Source: Flavobacteriaceae bacterium
GTDB taxonomy: Bacteria > Bacteroidota > Bacteroidia > Flavobacteriales > Flavobacteriaceae
DNA: 64,000 bases
Assembly: GCA_018402205.1 (NCBI GenBank)
Contig: JAGYIX010000003.1
Location: 496,001-560,000 of the forward strand
Reading direction: 5' to 3'
Both the position numbers and the translations under genes were made by a program. How positions within the stretch are numbered: position 1 is the first letter of the stretch; each line of letters begins with the position of its first letter. The notes under the pieces are model-generated. The model searched no databases. It was not told the origin of the DNA and saw nothing but the letters and a program-made list of their open reading frames with translations. Below are positions 18,300 to 25,795 of this stretch, one piece after another.

Positions 18300-18741
18300 C
18301 TGAGAATATAGATTCAGCTAGATCAGCGTATATATCTTGACCTTCTGTCAATACTGCCTCATACTTTACTTTATCCCATATTTCAATGCGATTGATCGCT
18401 GAAGCGAGCACTACCTCTTTGCTAATAGAAGCAAAAGAGATTAGCGATTTTGGGATTTGCAGGCGCCCATGGTCTTCAAGATTAACCTGTTGAGAGCCGG
18501 CAAGAAAGTTTCTTAAGAAGGTGTCGTAATTTCTACTGAATTGATTTTTCGCTAAAATCTTGGTCATAAGCTCATCGTATGCTTGTTTAGGATAGAACTC
18601 TAAGCACTGCTGAAAGACCGAACGCTTTATCACAAAACCCTTGTCAAGAACCGGAAATAACTGCGTCATGAGCGAAGAGGGAATATTTACTCTACCCTTC
18701 ACGTCTGCCTTACACTCGTATTGTCCGATTAAATGGGTCAT
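18280..18741 (-). CDS. mraZ: Transcriptional regulator MraZ
   Basis: 153 residues from the ATG at 18741, matching the family N-terminus 'M-x3-IGQYECKADVKGR'. An ATG at 18747 is possible; the track's TTG at 18762 lies inside the promoter -7 element and must be wrong. Two SpoVT/AbrB-like halves are visible, each with a basic loop ('DVKGRVNIPSSL' and 'EDHGRLQIPKSL'). MraZ forms rings and binds direct repeats at its own promoter to control the dcw operon; a matching repeat array is present just upstream. Confidence 0.95.
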   Translation of the reverse strand: MTHLIGQYECKADVKGRVNIPSSLMTQLFPVLDKGFVIKRSVFQQCLEFYPKQAYDELMTKILAKNQFSRNYDTFLRNFLAGSQQVNLEDHGRLQIPKSLISFASISKEVVLASAINRIEIWDKVKYEAVLTEGQDIYADLAESIFSDDTNLS

Positions 18742-18759
18742 ACTCATTGAGATACTCTT

Positions 18760-18767
18760 CAAATATA
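18760..18767 (-). promoter_or_regulatory. -7 element TATATTTG of the dcw operon promoter
   Basis: Exact TAnnTTTG match on the minus strand, 18 bp before the mraZ ATG at 18741, so the leader would be only about 10-15 nt. The MraZ-box array begins 12 bp upstream and covers the region where a -33 element would sit. No TTTG is seen there. Confidence 0.65.
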
Positions 18768-18779
18768 GGGGTTATATAT

Positions 18780-18816
18780 CCACTTTTTTACACTTTTTTA
18801 CACTTTTATCCACAAT
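18780..18816 (-). promoter_or_regulatory. MraZ-box array: AAAGTG(T/G) repeats every 10 bp
   Basis: Read on the minus strand: AAAGTGT (18806-18800), AAAGTGT (18796-18790) and AAAGTGG (18786-18780), each separated by exactly 3 bp. A fourth, diverged repeat ATTGTGG (18816-18810) is in phase. The AAAGTG(T/G)-N3 arrangement is what has been reported for MraZ binding in Mollicutes; E. coli MraZ uses TGGG-type repeats with the same 10-bp period. The array lies 12 bp upstream of the dcw -7 element, so autoregulation by MraZ is the natural inference. Confidence 0.8.
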
Positions 18817-18835
18817 TTGAATAAAGTTATCCCCA
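18806..18835 (+). promoter_or_regulatory. Two DnaA-box-like sites between mraZ and the hydrolase gene
   Basis: TTATCCACA at 18806-18814 is a perfect match to the DnaA-box consensus. TTATCCCCA at 18827-18835 has one mismatch. The starts are 21 bp apart, two helical turns, in the same orientation. The first overlaps the outermost MraZ-type repeat. Function is inferred only. Confidence 0.45.
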
Positions 18836-18858
18836 GCACCGTAGTTGCACTTATTTTC

Positions 18859-18866
18859 TATATTTG
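18859..18866 (+). promoter_or_regulatory. -7 element TATATTTG ahead of the alpha/beta hydrolase
   Basis: Exact TAnnTTTG match 19 bp before the ATG at 18886. It is divergent from the mraZ promoter, and about 90 bp separate the two -7 elements. Confidence 0.55.
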
Positions 18867-18885
18867 AACTTTGCAATCGCACAGT

Positions 18886-19656
18886 ATGCAGCAAGGTCAG
18901 AAGACTAAGAATGCCGGTAAGTTTCAGTATTTAGATCAAGGAGAGGGTACCCCTATCATCGTGCTGCACGGGCTAATGGGAGGCTTAAGTAATTTCTGTG
19001 CAGTAGCTGATCATTTTTCAAAACTAAACTACCGGGTAATTATTCCTGTGCTCCCTCTTTACGACCTCCCCATACTAAAAACAACGGTGAAGGCATTTGC
19101 TCAGTATATAAACGAATTCATAAAGCATTTAGAGCTGAAAGATGTCATCTTACTTGGCAATTCATTAGGCGGACACATTGGACTACTTCATGTAAAGTTA
19201 TTCTCTTCTAATGCCAAGGCTTTAGTCATAACAGGTAGCTCTGGACTTTATGAGAATTCTATGGGAGACAGCTATCCTAAACGCGGAGATTACGAATACA
19301 TTAAAAAGAAAGCTGAAGAAGTATTCTACGACCCTGAGGTAGCTACTAAAGCACTAATAGATGAAGTGTTCGAACTCGTAAACGATCGAGGTAAATTGGT
19401 AAAAACCTTAGCTATTGCCAAAAGTGCTATTCGCCATAATATGGCCAAAGACCTTCCTAAGCTCAATACTCCGACCTGCATTATTTGGGGCAAAAATGAT
19501 AAAGTCACCCCTCCTGAAGTTGCTGAAGAGTTTCACAAGCTCTTACCAGATTCCGAACTTTTCTGGGTCGATAAATGCGGCCACGCCCCAATGATGGAGA
19601 ATCCCGAAGAATTCAATCGCCTACTAGAATCTTGGCTTAAAAAACGCCAACTATAA
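18886..19656 (+). CDS. Alpha/beta hydrolase
   Basis: 256 residues from the ATG at 18886; the track's TTG at 18871 lies close to the -7 element. The fold is clear: oxyanion region 'VLHGLMGG', nucleophile elbow 'LGNSLGGHIG' (Ser), acid in 'WGKNDKVTPPE' and catalytic His in 'KCGHAPMMENPE'. There is no signal peptide, so it is cytoplasmic. The substrate is unknown; the family includes esterases, C-C hydrolases and proline iminopeptidases. It is followed 13 bp later by engB, suggesting co-transcription. Confidence 0.87.
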   Translation: MQQGQKTKNAGKFQYLDQGEGTPIIVLHGLMGGLSNFCAVADHFSKLNYRVIIPVLPLYDLPILKTTVKAFAQYINEFIKHLELKDVILLGNSLGGHIGLLHVKLFSSNAKALVITGSSGLYENSMGDSYPKRGDYEYIKKKAEEVFYDPEVATKALIDEVFELVNDRGKLVKTLAIAKSAIRHNMAKDLPKLNTPTCIIWGKNDKVTPPEVAEEFHKLLPDSELFWVDKCGHAPMMENPEEFNRLLESWLKKRQL

Positions 19657-19669
19657 AAACTCCCAAGGC

Positions 19670-20281
19670 ATGAAAATTCATTCGGCACAGTTCGTGATGA
19701 GCAACTCATCAGTTGAACAATGCCCTTCTCAACCACTTCCAGAATACGCTTTTATAGGTCGATCTAATGTGGGTAAATCATCGCTGATCAATGCGCTGAC
19801 TAATCACAACTCACTAGCTAAGACCTCTTCACGACCTGGAAAAACTCAGCTCATCAATCACTTTATCATCAATGAAAATTGGTTTTTAGTCGACCTTCCG
19901 GGTTATGGATATGCGCGCGTTTCGAAATCTGCTAAAAAAGAGTTTCAAAGCTATATTCGAAGTTACTTCAAAAAGCGCACCCAATTATTTTGCGCTTTTG
20001 TGCTAATAGATATTCGACATAAACCCCAGCCCATCGATCTCGAGTTTATGTCTTGGCTTACTTCGAATCAGATCGCTTTCTATATGGTATTCACTAAAGC
20101 GGATAAACTGAAACCCGGAGCTATAAAAACTAAGGTAGAGGCTTACTGCCAAGAAATGACAGCGTCTTTATGGGAAACACATCCGCCCTATTTCATTACG
20201 TCTTCTACGACTCGAGAGGGTTGCGACGAAATTCTGAATGAAATAGATCGCCTAAACGGTGAGTTAAGAGCTCATCTATAA
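19670..20281 (+). CDS. engB: Ribosome-biogenesis GTPase EngB (YsxC/YihA)
   Basis: 203 residues. G1 'GRSNVGKSSLINAL' (~28-41), G3 'DLPGYGYARV', G4 'TKADK' and G5 'SSTTREG' are all present. The short N-terminus followed by a single GTPase domain, with no KH or second G domain, is typical of EngB, a GTPase needed for late 50S subunit assembly. It ends 3 bp before the convergent gldC stop. Confidence 0.95.
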   Translation: MKIHSAQFVMSNSSVEQCPSQPLPEYAFIGRSNVGKSSLINALTNHNSLAKTSSRPGKTQLINHFIINENWFLVDLPGYGYARVSKSAKKEFQSYIRSYFKKRTQLFCAFVLIDIRHKPQPIDLEFMSWLTSNQIAFYMVFTKADKLKPGAIKTKVEAYCQEMTASLWETHPPYFITSSTTREGCDEILNEIDRLNGELRAHL

Positions 20282-20284
20282 GGG

Positions 20285-20626
20285 CTATTGATCCGTATAC
20301 AAGTTCAACTTATCTGCAAAATAAGCAGCAAATTCTCGAATAGATCCAGACACTTCTTGCTCTTGCGTAGCCTTGTCAAAGGTTGAAGCCATGCGCACTA
20401 AAGTTTGGTGAAAAAAGAGTTTCATTTCATCCACAGGCATATCTTTTGTCCATAAATCAATACTTAGGGTTTCCTTGGCTTCAGGATCCCATATAGATAA
20501 TAACAAGGCCTTAGTGGGTGCTTGGTTTACCCCACCATCTTCAGCAGTCCATTTCAAAGTTTCCGGAATTTTATTCTCATCCAAATCGACGTGCAAGGTT
20601 ATTTCTGATTGATGTGTAGAAGCCAT
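20285..20626 (-). CDS. gldC: Gliding-motility protein GldC
   Basis: 113 residues from the ATG at 20626; the track's start six codons earlier lies in the promoter region. Family-specific segments: 'LDENKIPETLKWTAEDGGV', 'LSIWDPEAKETLSIDLWTKD' and 'MPVDEMKLFFHQTLVRM'. No signal peptide. GldC accompanies the gliding/type IX secretion gene set of Flavobacteriales; its biochemical role is not established. From memory, gldB usually lies beside gldC; here the neighbour is nadE, divergently transcribed, and gldB is not in the window. Confidence 0.92.
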   Translation of the reverse strand: MASTHQSEITLHVDLDENKIPETLKWTAEDGGVNQAPTKALLLSIWDPEAKETLSIDLWTKDMPVDEMKLFFHQTLVRMASTFDKATQEQEVSGSIREFAAYFADKLNLYTDQ

Positions 20627-20641
20627 AATAACTAGTTTGCA

Positions 20642-20671
20642 CAAAATTACCCATTCTAAGTCTTAACTTTG
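20642..20671. promoter_or_regulatory. Divergent promoter pair for gldC (-) and nadE (+)
   Basis: On the minus strand TAATTTTG (20649-20642) lies 15 bp before the gldC ATG. On the plus strand TAACTTTG (20664-20671) lies 14 bp before the nadE ATG. Both are exact TAnnTTTG matches. Each has a TTTG-containing -33 candidate 24 bp upstream (plus strand 20636-20639; minus strand ending at 20674), inside or beyond the opposing promoter. The two promoters therefore overlap face to face. Confidence 0.6.
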
Positions 20672-20685
20672 CACAAAAAGAGTTC

Positions 20686-21477
20686 ATGAACGCTTCAGCT
20701 ATCTCTGACCACATCGTAAGCTGGCTCACTCAATACGCAACAAAAGCAAAAGCAAATGGCTTTGTTGTAGGAGTTTCTGGGGGTATTGATTCGGCTACCA
20801 CCTCAACACTTTGCGCCCTAACTGGACTAGAGGTAACCTTGATTAACCTACCTATTTATCAAGCCAAAAATCAAGTCGATCGCGGTCTCAACCACATGAA
20901 TTGGCTGAGCAACACCTACAAAAATGTAACTACGCATACAGTGCTCCTAGATTCGGCCTTTGATGCCTTTAGAAATGCACAGGTTATTCAAGGTAATACT
21001 AACGAACTCACACAACTTGCTTTAGCCAATTCTCGGGCTCGGCTGCGTATGACCACTCTATACTACATTGCGCAATGCCAATCAGCACTTGTAACCGGAA
21101 CTGGCAATAAAATAGAAGATTTTGGTGTAGGTTTTTATACCAAATACGGAGACGGCGGAGTAGATCTTAGCCCTATTGCTGACCTTACAAAGACAGAAGT
21201 TTGGAAACTAGGAGAATATTTGGGTGTTGCCCGCGAAATCGTAGATGCTCCTCCTACAGATGGGCTTTGGGGAGACAATCGCTCTGACGAAGACCAAATA
21301 GGCGCGAGCTATCCAGAATTAGAATGGGCCATGCGCATGCACGAACAAGGAAAATTGGTAGCGGATTTTAATGGAAGAGAAAGAGAAGTTTTTCAAATTT
21401 TTACGAAATTTCATCAGGCCAACAAACATAAAATGGACCCTATTCCGGTCTGTCATGTTCCGCAAGAGCTGCGTTAG
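20686..21477 (+). CDS. nadE: NH3-dependent NAD+ synthetase
   Basis: 263 residues, the length of the ammonia-dependent form without a glutaminase domain. The PP-loop ATP pyrophosphatase motif 'GVSGGIDSATTS' is near residue 28. Further family segments: 'TGTGNKIEDFGVGFYTKYGDGGVD' region and 'PTDGLWGDNRSDEDQIG'. It converts deamido-NAD to NAD+. It ends 1 bp before the convergent dnaG stop. Confidence 0.94.
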   Translation: MNASAISDHIVSWLTQYATKAKANGFVVGVSGGIDSATTSTLCALTGLEVTLINLPIYQAKNQVDRGLNHMNWLSNTYKNVTTHTVLLDSAFDAFRNAQVIQGNTNELTQLALANSRARLRMTTLYYIAQCQSALVTGTGNKIEDFGVGFYTKYGDGGVDLSPIADLTKTEVWKLGEYLGVAREIVDAPPTDGLWGDNRSDEDQIGASYPELEWAMRMHEQGKLVADFNGREREVFQIFTKFHQANKHKMDPIPVCHVPQELR

Positions 21478-21478
21478 A

Positions 21479-23482
21479 TTACACGGTCAATACACGATTG
21501 AGTCGCTTACTTAGTACCTTATTGAGCATCAAGTAATCCATCACTTCTTCCAGTATATTGGTATCTACCTCTTCTACACTTCTCTTTTGCAATTCACTTA
21601 AATGCTGCTGCACCCAATGTGATCTAAGGGAGAGTATGGTTTCAGATACCTGTTGCGCAATCTGATCTTTTCGTTCTTTTGGATAGATATTCTTTCGTTC
21701 CCATTGATGCAATGCATACTGCTCGTATTCAAAAACTATAGAAGATACGTGCTGTATAAGTTCTTCTTTTTGCTGCTTTTCTAAAAACTTTAGCAAATCG
21801 GCAATCTCTTCACCCTGCTGCTCGGTATAAAAGCGAATTACCCAATCGAACAAACTACTATAAACAGGGTCTGAAAAACGCATCTCGTCTTGCTGCAGAT
21901 CGAGATAAATTTTCTCGTACACCTTAGACTTTATTAAAGATCGCTTCGAAATCAATTCACCGCTCTGTTCGTCGGCTTCTAAAAATGCATCGTCAAACAC
22001 TTCTAGTTTAGAACCGTAAAGCAATAAAGATTCAATCAGCGAGCGTTCTAGCTCTTTTTGCCTGTCTTTGGTTTCTGTCGGCTTGCTGTTAGCAGCAATA
22101 ACCTCTAAACCTGAGATGTTGTTCTGAGAATAGCTTCGAGAACGTGCATCGCGTTTTTCTTTAGACTCTAGGTCAGCCAATGCAGCGTAAACAACAGCCT
22201 CGCTCAATTTAAACGTGTCTACACACTGTTTTATATACAATTCTCTTTTAATCGGGTCACCTATGTGCCATATACTCTTGACAATTTCTCGAATGGCCTC
22301 AGATTTGGTTATCGCATCTTTAGCTTCACCCAGTAGAATTTGAGATTTATAGGTAATGAAATCGATTTGATGCTGCTCAAAATAGGCGGTAATCTCTTCA
22401 TAATCGTGACTTCGGGCAAAGCTATCTGGGTCTTCCCCTTCAGGCAGTGAAAGAACCCTAACATTCAATCCCTCCGCTAGAATGAGATCTATGCTGCGCA
22501 TAGATGCGCGAATTCCTGCCTGATCTGCATCAAAAATCAGGGTTATCGTTGAGCATAATCGCCGAATCATTCGAATCTGTGACTCGGTTAAGGCTGTTCC
22601 GCTTGAAGAAACGACATTTTCAACGCCGCGCTGATGCAGTTGAATCACATCGGTATACCCCTCCACTAGGTAGCAGTTATTTAATTTTGCGATAGCTGAC
22701 TTCGCAAAGTGAATGCCATAAAGTGCTTTGGCTTTGTGATATATTGGGCTTTCAGGTGAATTCACATACTTAGCCACCTTTTTTTGAGTGTCTAAAATGC
22801 GGCCCCCGAAACCAAGCACGCGCCCACTAGTACTCTGAATCGGAAAAATGACCCGATCTCTAAAACGATCTCTTAATTCGGGCTGGCCACTACTACTGGC
22901 TGCAGGGGAGTCTACCTTAAAACAAACACCGCTTTCTTCGAGTAACTCCGCTTTATATCCTTGGGCTAGTGCTTCTTTGGCAAGACCCTGCCAGTCTGTT
23001 CCTCCGAAACCTAATCTAAAACGTTTAATCGTATCCTCGGTAAACCCTCGCTCTCTAAAATAAGAAAGCCCAATAATTCTACCTTGTGCATTCTCGTTTA
23101 GTTGTTTTTGAAAATACTCTTGTGCGAATTCGGTCACTAGGTATAAACTCTCTTGGTGATCTTTGGCTTCTTTTTGCTCTGAAGATTGAGCAGTTTCTTC
23201 TATTTCTATATTGTACTTCTGCGCAAGATGCTTAATAGCCTCTGGATAGGTATACTGCTCCATCTCCATAAGAAAGGCTATAGCGTTACCACCCTTTCCG
23301 CTACTGAAATCTTTCCAAATTTGTTTTACCGGAGACACCATGAAACTAGGGGTGCGCTCGCTAGTAAAGGGGCTCAACCCCTTAAAGTTGGCACCTGATT
23401 TTTTTAGCTGCACATAGTCTTGAATTACCTCCTCGACTCGAACTGCTTCATAAACCTTATCTATAGTCGCCTTCGAAATCAT
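21479..23482 (-). CDS. dnaG: DNA primase DnaG lacking the usual zinc ligands
   Basis: 667 residues. The N-terminal CHC2-type domain is recognisable ('LSPFTSERTPSFMVSPVK', 'FSSGKGGNAIAFLMEME'), but the positions that hold Cys/His zinc ligands in E. coli (CPFH...FGCGKGG) are Ser, Thr and Ser. The RNA polymerase and TOPRIM domain follows with 'YLVEGYTDVIQLHQRG' and 'DADQAGIRA', so the catalytic acidic residues are kept. The C-terminal ~200 residues are helical and would bind DnaB. Loss of zinc ligands appears to be shared by Flavobacteriales homologues, by recollection. Confidence 0.94.
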   Translation of the reverse strand: MISKATIDKVYEAVRVEEVIQDYVQLKKSGANFKGLSPFTSERTPSFMVSPVKQIWKDFSSGKGGNAIAFLMEMEQYTYPEAIKHLAQKYNIEIEETAQSSEQKEAKDHQESLYLVTEFAQEYFQKQLNENAQGRIIGLSYFRERGFTEDTIKRFRLGFGGTDWQGLAKEALAQGYKAELLEESGVCFKVDSPAASSSGQPELRDRFRDRVIFPIQSTSGRVLGFGGRILDTQKKVAKYVNSPESPIYHKAKALYGIHFAKSAIAKLNNCYLVEGYTDVIQLHQRGVENVVSSSGTALTESQIRMIRRLCSTITLIFDADQAGIRASMRSIDLILAEGLNVRVLSLPEGEDPDSFARSHDYEEITAYFEQHQIDFITYKSQILLGEAKDAITKSEAIREIVKSIWHIGDPIKRELYIKQCVDTFKLSEAVVYAALADLESKEKRDARSRSYSQNNISGLEVIAANSKPTETKDRQKELERSLIESLLLYGSKLEVFDDAFLEADEQSGELISKRSLIKSKVYEKIYLDLQQDEMRFSDPVYSSLFDWVIRFYTEQQGEEIADLLKFLEKQQKEELIQHVSSIVFEYEQYALHQWERKNIYPKERKDQIAQQVSETILSLRSHWVQQHLSELQKRSVEEVDTNILEEVMDYLMLNKVLSKRLNRVLTV

Positions 23483-23504
23483 TCGTTCTTGCTGTCTACT
23501 TCGT

Positions 23505-23512
23505 TAATTTTG
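23505..23512 (+). promoter_or_regulatory. -7 element TAATTTTG ahead of the small zinc-ribbon gene
   Basis: Exact TAnnTTTG match 14 bp before the ATG at 23527, in the 44-bp gap divergent from dnaG. It supports the 68-codon ORF being a real transcribed gene. Confidence 0.55.
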
Positions 23513-23526
23513 TACAAATTACTACA

Positions 23527-23733
23527 ATGTTCTTGTTTTTAGGCACCCGTGAATTAAACAGAAATGAGACTTTGCTCACAGGGTCTCAATGCACCTATTG
23601 CGACCAAGAAAATACACTTATCGAAACCCGATACGACACCTATTTTCACCTGTTTTGGATTCCCTTGTTTAAAGTAGGATCGCAAGGGCACACCCAATGC
23701 ACGCATTGCAAGCGGATTGAATTTATTGAATAG
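23527..23733 (+). CDS. Small zinc-ribbon protein
   Basis: 68 residues with two CxxC knuckles ('CTYC' at ~22 and 'CTHC' at ~59) separated by a hydrophobic 'YFHLFWIPLFKVG' stretch. This layout fits a zinc-ribbon of the kind annotated as 'zinc-ribbon domain-containing protein' in Bacteroidetes. The hydrophobic middle may touch a membrane, but it is short for a full helix. Function unknown. It has its own promoter and ends 4 bp before the convergent polyprenyl synthase gene. Confidence 0.75.
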   Translation: MFLFLGTRELNRNETLLTGSQCTYCDQENTLIETRYDTYFHLFWIPLFKVGSQGHTQCTHCKRIEFIE

Positions 23734-23737
23734 CTAT

Positions 23738-24715
23738 TTATTTTTTGCGATCTACCACGTAATTCACCAGATCTACTAAAGCGCTTTTATAGCTGCTTTC
23801 AGGGTAATTCACCAGCATACCCAGTGCTGCGTCGCGATAACGGTTCATTTGAGAAGTAGCATAAGACAATCCCCCATTTTCTTTGACGTAATCTATGACC
23901 TCTTTCACGCGCTTCTTGTCTTTGTGGTGCCTTTTTACCGAATCGATAATCCAGTTTTTCTCTTTGGTTGAAGCCTTATTCAGCACATAGATGAGCGGAA
24001 GGGTCATCTTCTGCTCTTTGATATCGATTCCTGTGGGCTTACCTATAGCTTCATCAGTGTAATCAAACAAGTCGTCTTTAATCTGAAAGGCCATTCCAGC
24101 GTATTCTCCAAACGATCTAAAACGCTCAATCTCTTCATCACTTCTGCCCACAGAAGCTGCACCCATAGCGCAGCAGGCGGCAATCAGAGTTGCTGTTTTC
24201 TGTCGAATAATATCGTAATACACCGACTCATTAACATCGAGCCGTCTTGCCTTTTCTAGCTGTAACAATTCTCCTTGACTCATGTCCCTGACTGCCTCCG
24301 ATACAATCTTTAGCAAATCAAAATCATCGTTGTCTAAAGAAAGTAATAAGCCTTTAGAAAAGAAGTAATCCCCTACCAAGACAGCAATCTTATTCTTCCA
24401 CAAGGCATTAACCGAGAAAAATCCCCGACGCTTATCACTGGCATCTATAACATCGTCATGAACCAGCGAAGCGGTATGTATAAGTTCAATTATAGTAGAC
24501 CCCCTATAGGTGCGCTCTGTTACTTCACCCTCACCTAAAAGTTTGGCTACTAAGAAGACAAACATTGGTCGCATTTGCTTGCCCTTTCGACTAGCGATGT
24601 AATAGGTAATACGATTGAGTAGGGCCACCTTTGAAACCATAGCCTCTTTGAACTTGGATTCAAAAAGATCCATTTCAGCAACTATAGGTTGACGTATTTT
24701 GGCAACGGTCTGCAA
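23738..24715 (-). CDS. Polyprenyl diphosphate synthase (octaprenyl-type)
   Basis: 325 residues. First Asp-rich motif 'LVHDDVIDASDKRRG' and second 'QIKDDLFDYT' define trans-isoprenyl diphosphate synthases; the length and 'GKQMRPMFVFL' fit the long-chain type that supplies the menaquinone side chain. The start at 24715 is TTG; it is kept because 'PIVAEMDLFESKF' upstream of the next ATG (24673) matches the family N-terminus as I remember it. It lies 19 bp downstream of rlmN and is probably in the same transcript. Confidence 0.9.
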   Translation of the reverse strand: MQTVAKIRQPIVAEMDLFESKFKEAMVSKVALLNRITYYIASRKGKQMRPMFVFLVAKLLGEGEVTERTYRGSTIIELIHTASLVHDDVIDASDKRRGFFSVNALWKNKIAVLVGDYFFSKGLLLSLDNDDFDLLKIVSEAVRDMSQGELLQLEKARRLDVNESVYYDIIRQKTATLIAACCAMGAASVGRSDEEIERFRSFGEYAGMAFQIKDDLFDYTDEAIGKPTGIDIKEQKMTLPLIYVLNKASTKEKNWIIDSVKRHHKDKKRVKEVIDYVKENGGLSYATSQMNRYRDAALGMLVNYPESSYKSALVDLVNYVVDRKK

Positions 24716-24734
24716 GGTCAGAAAAGGGCTATGA

Positions 24735-25793
24735 TTAGTGTTCTAAAGGTACCAATTTATTGGCCAGTTGGCCGCATGCGGCATCTATATCTTTGCCTCT
24801 TGAACGTCTTACCGTAACGGTTATTCTTGCGCGCTCCAAAGCCTGTTTATAGCGCTCAATCACCTCTTTATCGGCGGCCTTAAAATCTGCTGCATCAGTA
24901 GGGTTATATTCAATAATATTCACCTTTGAAGGTACTTTTTTTGCATAGGCAACCAACGCATCAATATCCATTTGCGTATCATTTATCCCCTTCCATATGA
25001 GGTATTCGAAAGTGACCTTAGATTGAGTTTTAAGATACCAATACTGAAGCGACTTCAATAAAATAGGCAGCTCAAACGACGTGCTAAATGGCATGATCGA
25101 ATTTCGAACTTCTTCTCTAGCCGAGTGCAGCGAAACAGCCAATTGAAACTTAGGGTTTTCATCTGCCAACTTCTCTATCATTTTGGGAATTCCTGAAGTT
25201 GAAATGGTAATTCTCTTTGGCGACATACCCAAACCCGCTGTGATTTTATCGACTGCCATGATGACATTCTTATAATTCATCAGTGGTTCACCCATTCCCA
25301 TAAACACAATATTAGAAAGAGGGCGGTCAAAGTATAAACGACTTTGGCTATCGAGAGCCATAACCTGGTCGTAAATTTCGTCAGGATTAAGATTTCGCAT
25401 GCGCTTTAGCTGTGAGGTCGCACAAAAGGTACAATCAAGACTGCATCCTACCTGACTAGATACACAAGCCGTGCTGCGGGTTTCGGTCGGAATAAGCACC
25501 GATTCAATCGTTAATCCGTCGTGCAAGCGAATGGCGTTCTTAATAGTCTTATCGGCACTGCGCTGCTGCCGATCAACCGCTATGTGATTAATGACAAATG
25601 AAGCATCTAGCAATTCACGAGTTGCTTTAGATAGGTTGGTCATGACCTCAAAGCTGTGAGCGCCTTTTTGCCATAGCCATTGATACACTTGGTCTGCTCT
25701 AAATGCTTGCTGGTTATGAGACTCAAAAAACGCCCTTAGGGCCTCTAGGTCAAGTGCTCTTATGTCGCGCTTAGAACTATTGTCTATTGGCAT
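24735..25793 (-). CDS. rlmN: Dual-specificity 23S rRNA/tRNA adenine-C2 methyltransferase RlmN
   Basis: 352 residues. The radical-SAM triad is 'GCSLDCTFCATS' (CxxxCxxC). 'NIVFMGMGEPLMNY' is the GEP motif. The mechanistic C-terminal Cys is in 'DAACGQLA'. The family methylates A2503 of 23S rRNA and A37 of some tRNAs. It starts 2 bp after the queA stop, so the pair is almost certainly co-translated. Confidence 0.96.
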   Translation of the reverse strand: MPIDNSSKRDIRALDLEALRAFFESHNQQAFRADQVYQWLWQKGAHSFEVMTNLSKATRELLDASFVINHIAVDRQQRSADKTIKNAIRLHDGLTIESVLIPTETRSTACVSSQVGCSLDCTFCATSQLKRMRNLNPDEIYDQVMALDSQSRLYFDRPLSNIVFMGMGEPLMNYKNVIMAVDKITAGLGMSPKRITISTSGIPKMIEKLADENPKFQLAVSLHSAREEVRNSIMPFSTSFELPILLKSLQYWYLKTQSKVTFEYLIWKGINDTQMDIDALVAYAKKVPSKVNIIEYNPTDAADFKAADKEVIERYKQALERARITVTVRRSRGKDIDAACGQLANKLVPLEH

Positions 25794-25795
25794 TA

